A stretch of 33,649 nucleotides of DNA from assembly GCA_007124945.1 (NCBI GenBank), contig SLED01000158.1, positions 1 through 33,649 on the forward strand, in the 5' to 3' direction. The DNA comes from Salinibacteraceae bacterium. GTDB lineage: Bacteria > Bacteroidota > Rhodothermia > Rhodothermales > Salinibacteraceae. Made by a program: the position numbers and the translations under genes. The notes below the pieces were generated by a model. It saw only the letters and a program-made list of their open reading frames with translations, was not told where the DNA came from and ran no database searches. Positions 28,027 through 33,649 of this stretch are shown here, one piece after another; within the stretch, counting starts at the first letter, position 1; each line of letters begins with the position of its first letter.

Positions 28027-29229
28027 CTAAACCCCAACCTGCGTCCACACCCACCAGAGCGTCCGCCCTCCAAGTCCGGCGCAGATGAGCACCACGATAA
28101 TCCCGAGTCCGTAGTACCACCGCGGTAGGTACACGACTTCCTGCCGTAGCGACAGGTACAGCATGAACCCGGCTATGAGCGGCAGTAGCAGGCCATTGGC
28201 AGCCTGCGCGGCGATGATGGCAGCCAGCGGCGACCAGTCGCCGAGTGCAAACACGAGTCCGGTGAGGATGACGGATCCCCACACGAGACGGTAGCGCCAG
28301 TCAGTGACGTCCTCCGACCAGCCGAAGATCTCGCGGATACCCGCCGCAGCGGCCAGCGGCGCGGTCATCGCGGAGGTGATACCGGCCGCGAAAAGCCCGA
28401 TGCCGAAGCACAACTGCGCAGCCGTACCAGCCACCGGCTCCAGCAGCACCGTGAACGCTTCCACATCATCAGCAGCCGCATCCGTGCCGAAGAGCGTGGC
28501 GCCTGCCGCCAGTATCGAAAATGAGATCACGCCGCCAATCGGCAAGCAGAGCGCCATCCCCTGTAGTTCGCGACTCCAGGCAGAGGGACGGTCGTCCGCA
28601 TCCTGCCAGTACGCTTTCGCTGCCGAGGGATGCAGGAAGAGGTTGTACGTGACGATGGTGGTGCCGAGCAGCGCTATCACGGTGAGTAGGCTTCCCTCCG
28701 GCACAGACGGAACCAGCAGCCCGCTCAGTGCCGCCGACCAGTCGACGGGCGCCAGCATCATGCCGATCACGAACAGGATGCTCATCAGCACCACGAGCAC
28801 TGTGAAGAGGCGCACGATAATCCGCAAATCAAACAGCAATATGATTCCTGCAATAACGGCAATTAACACGACCAGGCCCCGGATGGGTACACCTCCGTTG
28901 GCCAGTGCTGAGATTCCGGAGGCCGCGCCGAGCAGATTGCCCGTCTCAAACGCGGCCGTGCCCACCCAGAGGCCGAGCACCACCAGTCCGAACGCCACCG
29001 CCCGAGCCACACGTCCCTCCAGCGTGTTGCGCAACGCCTCGCCCAGCCCCTGCCCCGCCAGGATGCCGGTGGACGCGGTGAACGACTGCAGCACGAACGT
29101 CGCAGCCGTGGCGAAGAGCAGCACCCAGCCGAGCGCATACCCGAACTCGACGCCGGCGGCAGCGCAGGTCAGCACCGTACCCGGACCCACGAACGCAGCG
29201 ACGACAATCGACGAGGTACCAAGGCGCAT
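28027..29229 (-). CDS. NRAMP-fold transporter lacking the canonical metal-site residues
   Basis: 400 residues, about eleven membrane helices (LeuT fold). The alignment to NRAMP is clear: helix 1 TSSIVVAAFVGPGTVLTCAA and helix 6 LLGTTIVTYNLFLHPSAAKAYW. Canonical metal transporters have DPGN in helix 1 and MPHN in helix 6; here these are GPGT (15-18) and VTYN (193-196), so the Asp, Asn and Met ligands of the transition-metal site are all absent. Transport of Mn2+ or Fe2+ is therefore unlikely. It is divergent from the 5-oxoprolinase-like gene across 74 bases. B. subtilis YcsG, another NRAMP-family protein, sits in the pxpABC (5-oxoprolinase) operon, so a role in uptake of 5-oxoproline or a related lactam is plausible (inference). 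Confidence 0.85.
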   Translation of the reverse strand: MRLGTSSIVVAAFVGPGTVLTCAAAGVEFGYALGWVLLFATAATFVLQSFTASTGILAGQGLGEALRNTLEGRVARAVAFGLVVLGLWVGTAAFETGNLLGAASGISALANGGVPIRGLVVLIAVIAGIILLFDLRIIVRLFTVLVVLMSILFVIGMMLAPVDWSAALSGLLVPSVPEGSLLTVIALLGTTIVTYNLFLHPSAAKAYWQDADDRPSAWSRELQGMALCLPIGGVISFSILAAGATLFGTDAAADDVEAFTVLLEPVAGTAAQLCFGIGLFAAGITSAMTAPLAAAAGIREIFGWSEDVTDWRYRLVWGSVILTGLVFALGDWSPLAAIIAAQAANGLLLPLIAGFMLYLSLRQEVVYLPRWYYGLGIIVVLICAGLGGRTLWWVWTQVGV

Positions 29230-29303
29230 GGTGGACTTTGGCGTGGCAATTTAGGATTGTGACGACGGCGCTGTGACGCGCCCGGCGCAAGCCGCCTCGC
29301 AAA

Positions 29304-32300
29304 ATGCAACATCCGCAGCCCGAAATCCACATGGCCGACCGGTGGCAGTTCTGGATCGACCGCGGCGGCACGTTCACCGACCTGGTCGCCCGCGAGCCCG
29401 ACGGCAGCCTCCACATCCACAAGGAGCCCTCGGAGCAGCCTGGCGATGGCGACGCCGCGCTGATCGGCATCCGCAAACTGCTCGATCTACCACCCGGCGC
29501 CCCCCTTCCTTCCGATCGGATTGCCAGCATCCGCATGGGTACGACGGTGGCTACCAATGCACTACTGGAGCGAAGAGGCACGCCGACGGTGTTTGTGACA
29601 ACCGAGGGCCACGCCGACGTGCTTCGCATCGGCACGCAGCAGCGACCCGATATCTTCGCGCGGCACATCGTTCGGCCTGATCCGCTCTACGATGTCGTCG
29701 TGGAGGTGCCCGAGCGCATCGCCGCCGATGGCACGGTGCTCAGAGATCTGGATGAGGACACTACCCGGCACCATCTCCAGCAGGCATTCGGCGATGGCTG
29801 CCGTGCCTGCGCCATCGCTCTCCTTCACGGATACCGGTTCTCCGATCATGAAAAGCGCGTGGCCGAGATCGCCGGGTCGATCGGTTTCGAGCAGATCAGC
29901 ACGTCGCATGAAGTGAGCCCGCTGCTGCGCATCGTGCCCCGTGGCGAGACCACGGTCGTGGACGCCTACGTCGCGCCGGTTCTTCGCAGATATATCGACC
30001 GCGTGGAGGATTCACTGGGCGGGGTAAAGCTTCAGATCATGCAGTCGAACGGGGGCCTTGCCGATGCCGAGGTGGTGCGCGGAAAGGATACGCTGCTCTC
30101 AGGACCCGCGGGCGGCATCGTCGGTGCGGTGCGGGCGTGTGGCGAAGCAGGCTACGACAAGCTCATCAGCTTCGATATGGGCGGCACCTCGACCGACGTG
30201 GCCCACTACGCCGGCTCGCTCGAACGTGAGGAGGAGGTAACCATCGAAGGCGCGACCGTCCGTGCGCCTGTGCTCGCCATCCACACGGTAGCAGCAGGCG
30301 GCGGGTCGGTAGTGGACGTGGTAGACGGTCGGTATCGCGTGGGTCCAGAATCAGCGGGCGCCGTGCCGGGTCCCGCGGCGTACGGACGGGGCGGGCCGCT
30401 CACCATCACCGACTGCAACGTGCTCCTCGGCCGCGTACAGCCCGATTATTTTCCGGAGGTCTTCGGTCCGGGGGGCGATGCGCCGCTGGATGTGCAGGCC
30501 GCGAAGGATGGCTTCCAGGCCCTTCTCCAGAAAACACCGAACGCCCGCTCGGCCGAGGAGATGGCAGAGGGGTTTGTTGATGTCGCCACCGAGCGCATGG
30601 CGCAGGCGATTCGCAAAATTTCTCTGGAGAAGGGCCATGACATCGCGGGCTACACGCTGTGCTGCTTCGGCGGTGCAGGTGGACAGCATGCGTGCCGGAT
30701 GGCGGAGGCACTGGACCTTGACCGCATTCTGATCCACCCCTGTGCGGGCGTGCTGTCGGCGTACGGCATAGGCCACGCAGATCAGCGAACGGTCCGCGAA
30801 CAGTCGATTGAGGAACCGCTCGCCGGAGTTTCACACCGCCAGCTTCAGAAACGAGCGGCCGCACTTGAAACAGACGCGCGGCGGACCGTCGACGTTGCTG
30901 ATGCTCACGACAACCTTTCTGTCTATCACCGGGCGCGCCTGCGGTACGATGGCACAGACACCACGCTGACCGTACCGCTCGGCCCGATCGGCGAACTGCG
31001 CGATGCCTTCACCAGAGCCCACCAACAGCGGTTCGGATTTGTGCACGAGAATCGCCCGGTGACCGTCGCGGCGCTTGAGGTGGAGGTTATCCGGCGCACT
31101 CCCACCGCCGGTCTCCCCCGCCCTGACGCTGCACGTGAGGGTCCACCCAGGCCGGCCCGTACCGTGCGCATGTTCGCCGACGGCGCGTGGCGTGACACCT
31201 CCCTCTACCAGCGTGAGGCGCTGCAGCCCGGTGACAAGATCGCAGGACCGGCGATCATTGCTGAAGCCACCAGCACTACGGTTGTGGAGCCGGGATGGAA
31301 CGCGAGGGTGAACGCCAGCGGGCATCTCGTGCTCACGCCAGGCGAAACCTCATCGGGCCCCGCTCGAACGGCCAGCGTGAACGAGTTGCCCAACCCGGTG
31401 CAGCTTGCGCTTTTCCATCACCGGTTTCAGGCGATCGCCGAGCAGATGGGCACGACGCTGCAGCAGACGGCCCACTCGGTCAACATTCGCGAGCGACTCG
31501 ATTTCTCGTGCGCCGTGTTCGATGGTGAAGGACAGCTCGTGGCCAACGCGCCACACATCCCCGTGCATCTGGGCTCGATGAGTGCCAGCGTGCAACACGT
31601 GATCGCCTCGCAGGCAGGCAAGATGGCGCCAGGCGATGCGTTCGTCCTGAACAACCCCTACCGGGGCGGCACCCATCTGCCGGATGTCACCGTCGTTTCG
31701 CCTGTTTTTTTGGAAGATGACACGCCCACCTTCTTCGTCGCCTCCCGCGGTCACCATGCCGACATCGGCGGCCACACGCCGGGCTCCATGCCACCCGACA
31801 GCACCCATATCGATGAGGAGGGTGTGCTGATCGACTGCCTTCCGCTGGTGCGAGGAGCGAAATTTCAGGAAGATGCCTGGTCGAGCGTGTTGCGAGCTGG
31901 CCGCTACCCGGCGCGCAATCCGGCGCAGAACACCGCCGATGTGCAGGCGCAGCTCGCTGCCAACGCGCAGGGCGTGCAGGCGCTGGAGGATCTGGTGGAG
32001 GTGCACGGCCGGGAGGTCGCTACCGCGTACATGCAGCACATGCAGGATCATGCCGAGGCGGCGGTGCGCCGGGCGATCGCGCATCTGGAGGATGGCTCGT
32101 TTGAAGTAGCGCTTGATGAGGGTGCGCGGATTCGGGCCGGCATCGCCGTTGATCGTGAGGAGCGGTCGGCCCGCATCGACTTTACGGGGACCTCGCCGCA
32201 GGTGCCCAGCAACTTCAACGCGCCAACGGCCATCACGCAGGCGGCGGTGCTGTACGTTTTCCGCACGCTTGTTGATGAAGACCTCCCGCTGAACGCCGGA

Positions 32301-32918
32301 TGCCTCCATCCTCTGGAGATCGTCGTGCCCGAGCGGTCGCTCCTCAACCCGGAGCATCCGGCCGCCGTTGTGGCCGGCAACGTGGACACGTCGCAGCTCA
32401 TCACCGATGCGCTCTACGGCGCGCTTGGCGTACTGGCCGGCTCGCAGGGCACGATGAACAACTTCACCTTCGGCAACGACGCCCATCAGTATTACGAGAC
32501 AATCTGCGGCGGCACGGGCGCAGGTCCCGACCACCCCGGCGCCTCCGCGGTGCACAGTCACATGACGAACTCGCGCCTGACGGCCGTGGAGGTGCTCGAA
32601 GCGCGCTTTCCCGTGCGGGTGGAGCGATTCGAGATCCGCCGGGGAAGTGGTGGGGAGGGGCGTTTTTCGGGTGGCAACGGCGTCCGACGCGAGATCCGTT
32701 TCCTCGAACCGATGACCGCCGCCATCATCTCCAGCCGCCGCACCACTGCGCCCTTCGGCCTCCAGGGCGGCTCCGACGGCGCACCCGGACGCAACGCCCT
32801 CATCCGTGCCGACGGCACAAGAGAAGCTCTCGCCGGCACAGCCGTCGTCTCCGTAGATGCAGGCGACACATTCGTCATCGAGACACCGGGCGGCGGTGGG
32901 TACGGCGCGCCCGGGTGA
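29304..32918 (+). CDS. fused 5-oxoprolinase / hydantoinase (HyuA-HyuB)
   Basis: 1204 residues, cytoplasmic. OPLAH-type enzymes use ATP to open 5-oxo-L-proline to glutamate; relatives act on hydantoins. The A half (about 10-680) has the actin-like ATPase motifs: WIDRGGTFTDLVA (about 14-27), ASIRMGTTVATNALLERRG, IMQSNGGLAD, LLSGPAGGIVGAVRA, ISFDMGGTSTDVA and CCFGGAGGQHACRMAEAL. The B half (about 690-1200) begins NPVQLALFHHRFQAIAEQMG and holds RERLDFSCAVFDGEG, HIPVHLGSM, LNNPYRGGTHLPDVTVV and RGHHADIGGHTPGSMPP. Length resembles eukaryotic OPLAH, where both halves are fused; many bacteria keep hyuA and hyuB separate. A Met at 29331 (MADRWQFW) could be the real start, since the preceding nine residues are not conserved. 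Confidence 0.9.
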   Translation: MQHPQPEIHMADRWQFWIDRGGTFTDLVAREPDGSLHIHKEPSEQPGDGDAALIGIRKLLDLPPGAPLPSDRIASIRMGTTVATNALLERRGTPTVFVTTEGHADVLRIGTQQRPDIFARHIVRPDPLYDVVVEVPERIAADGTVLRDLDEDTTRHHLQQAFGDGCRACAIALLHGYRFSDHEKRVAEIAGSIGFEQISTSHEVSPLLRIVPRGETTVVDAYVAPVLRRYIDRVEDSLGGVKLQIMQSNGGLADAEVVRGKDTLLSGPAGGIVGAVRACGEAGYDKLISFDMGGTSTDVAHYAGSLEREEEVTIEGATVRAPVLAIHTVAAGGGSVVDVVDGRYRVGPESAGAVPGPAAYGRGGPLTITDCNVLLGRVQPDYFPEVFGPGGDAPLDVQAAKDGFQALLQKTPNARSAEEMAEGFVDVATERMAQAIRKISLEKGHDIAGYTLCCFGGAGGQHACRMAEALDLDRILIHPCAGVLSAYGIGHADQRTVREQSIEEPLAGVSHRQLQKRAAALETDARRTVDVADAHDNLSVYHRARLRYDGTDTTLTVPLGPIGELRDAFTRAHQQRFGFVHENRPVTVAALEVEVIRRTPTAGLPRPDAAREGPPRPARTVRMFADGAWRDTSLYQREALQPGDKIAGPAIIAEATSTTVVEPGWNARVNASGHLVLTPGETSSGPARTASVNELPNPVQLALFHHRFQAIAEQMGTTLQQTAHSVNIRERLDFSCAVFDGEGQLVANAPHIPVHLGSMSASVQHVIASQAGKMAPGDAFVLNNPYRGGTHLPDVTVVSPVFLEDDTPTFFVASRGHHADIGGHTPGSMPPDSTHIDEEGVLIDCLPLVRGAKFQEDAWSSVLRAGRYPARNPAQNTADVQAQLAANAQGVQALEDLVEVHGREVATAYMQHMQDHAEAAVRRAIAHLEDGSFEVALDEGARIRAGIAVDREERSARIDFTGTSPQVPSNFNAPTAITQAAVLYVFRTLVDEDLPLNAGCLHPLEIVVPERSLLNPEHPAAVVAGNVDTSQLITDALYGALGVLAGSQGTMNNFTFGNDAHQYYETICGGTGAGPDHPGASAVHSHMTNSRLTAVEVLEARFPVRVERFEIRRGSGGEGRFSGGNGVRREIRFLEPMTAAIISSRRTTAPFGLQGGSDGAPGRNALIRADGTREALAGTAVVSVDAGDTFVIETPGGGGYGAPG

Positions 32919-33225
32919 GAAGGGTACCGACCCGCGCGAAGGTGCACCGTTGGTGGATTCATGCAAGCGACGAAATGAAGTTCAACTACTACCCAACGGT
33001 CCGGTCGGCAGTAGACCTGACTCCACCTGTGCTCTCCCAACCATCGTCTTCGACTCGATCGAGGATCCATCCGACACTTCGTCCAACACATTCGGCTCCG
33101 CGAATAGAGCCACCACACGGGACGTCATCGACCGATCGTCGCGTAGGGCCGGGCCCGTCCTGCTGGTGCTGCGGTCCGGCCATGACCGACAGAGCGAGAA
33201 ACCCGCTCTGATATCATATCGCGAG

Positions 33226-33288
33226 GGCGAGATTCCTCGTTCGGGGTCGAGGACAGGCCTTCACTCGCTTCACTCGTTCAGAATGACA
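33226..33288 (-). repeat. second copy of the interspersed palindromic repeat
   Basis: GGCGAGATTC (33226-33235) and TCGTTCAGAATGA (33274-33286) are identical to the ends of the copy at 27139-27168. Here a 38-base spacer separates them, against 6 bases in the other copy, so the two represent different internal states of one element. Confidence 0.65.
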
Positions 33289-33354
33289 AGTATGAAGCCT
33301 TGGCGCTATTCCTAAAGCACCTGTCAGAATTCGCTGAGCAGTGCGAATGATAGG

Positions 33355-33372
33355 GCGAGGCTCCAGCCTCGC
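33355..33372. repeat. perfect short hairpin
   Basis: GCGAGGCTCCAGCCTCGC is a perfect 7-base-pair stem with a TCCA loop (eight pairs if the loop is counted as CC), in otherwise featureless DNA. Confidence 0.45.
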
Positions 33373-33649
33373 TAACTCCATCGGAAATCAAACGCTACAA
33401 ACCAACGAAGCTGAATCAGCAATCCGAGACATCGGTCCGGGACGGCCCTTATGGTGCGTTCCGACCGGGACGGACGGAACGAGCAGTCCGAGTGGTTCAA
33501 CCACTAACAACGCGCTGCAAATCGTCCGAGGTGCGTTCCGGGAAGCGACCGGCCGAGATGAACAGCTTGAAACGGCGTAGTCTAAGCCCGCTCGGCAATG
33601 CGGTCTACAACCGGCACCTCCTCTGCCCCAGCACATTGCACCCCAACCG

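Larger units (their letters stand above)
32919..33649. other. non-coding tail of the window with repeat DNA
   Basis: About 730 bases without a supportable gene. Short frames (for example 33341-33580 plus and 33388-33636 minus) show no family resemblance. It contains the repeat copy at 33226-33288 and the hairpin at 33355-33372. No terminator with a T-run was found after the oxoprolinase gene. Confidence 0.4.

Noticed and set aside
31350-32966. Minus-strand frame of 538 codons opposite the oxoprolinase gene
   Set aside because: The plus strand shows full HyuB motifs; the opposite frame is compositionally biased and unrecognisable.
32300-33211. Plus-strand frame of 303 codons overlapping the end of the oxoprolinase gene
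   Set aside because: Most of it is an Arg/Pro-rich alternate frame of the HyuB domain; the remainder is non-coding tail.

Overview
The window looks like chromosomal DNA of a moderately GC-rich member of the Bacteroidota/Rhodothermota assemblage (Salinibacter- or Rhodothermus-like). This is inference. It rests on promoters of the TTG-N19/20-TAnnTTTG type, start codons without clear Shine-Dalgarno sequences, a secreted lamin-tail/FlgD-fold protein and acidic protein tails. No rRNA, CRISPR array or intact transposase is visible.

Layout. 1-1107 (minus): an AbiE-type toxin-antitoxin pair under a nested palindromic operator; the toxin gene is frameshifted and runs off the window edge. 1260-1392: tRNA-Leu(TAA) and its promoter. 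1484-12300 (plus): cytidine deaminase with an inactive N-terminal repeat, Ca2+/Na+ exchanger, membrane VWA-like protein, M20 amidohydrolase, secreted lamin-tail protein, A-type Fe-S carrier and ClpC with a terminator. 12299-12973 (minus): Dph6-like ATP pyrophosphatase. 13041-20495 (plus): housekeeping run tyrA, gcvT, comB-like, ftsK, purK, purE. 20551-21978 (minus): decayed acyl-CoA-dehydrogenase-like and class V aminotransferase genes, joined at a deletion scar and carrying two in-frame TAG codons and a frameshift. 22397-25902 (minus): a two-gene operon of a RecQ helicase fused to a ComF/ShosT-like phosphoribosyltransferase plus a DprA/Smf-like protein, the strongest candidate for an under-described defence system. 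26587-26773: tRNA-Leu(CAG) with promoter and terminator. 26897-27233 and 33226-33288: fragments of an interspersed palindromic repeat family. 27308-27856: exported DinB-fold protein. 28027-32918: an NRAMP-fold transporter without the canonical metal ligands, divergent from a fused 5-oxoprolinase/hydantoinase.

How the genes work together. purK and purE supply consecutive steps of purine synthesis. tyrA and gcvT are amino-acid and one-carbon metabolism genes. The NRAMP-like transporter and oxoprolinase probably form an uptake-and-hydrolysis pair. The RecQ-PRTase/DprA operon sits between a decayed locus and a tRNA gene, and a second defence-type locus (AbiE) lies at the other end of the window, which suggests that accessory DNA is exchanged around a conserved core.
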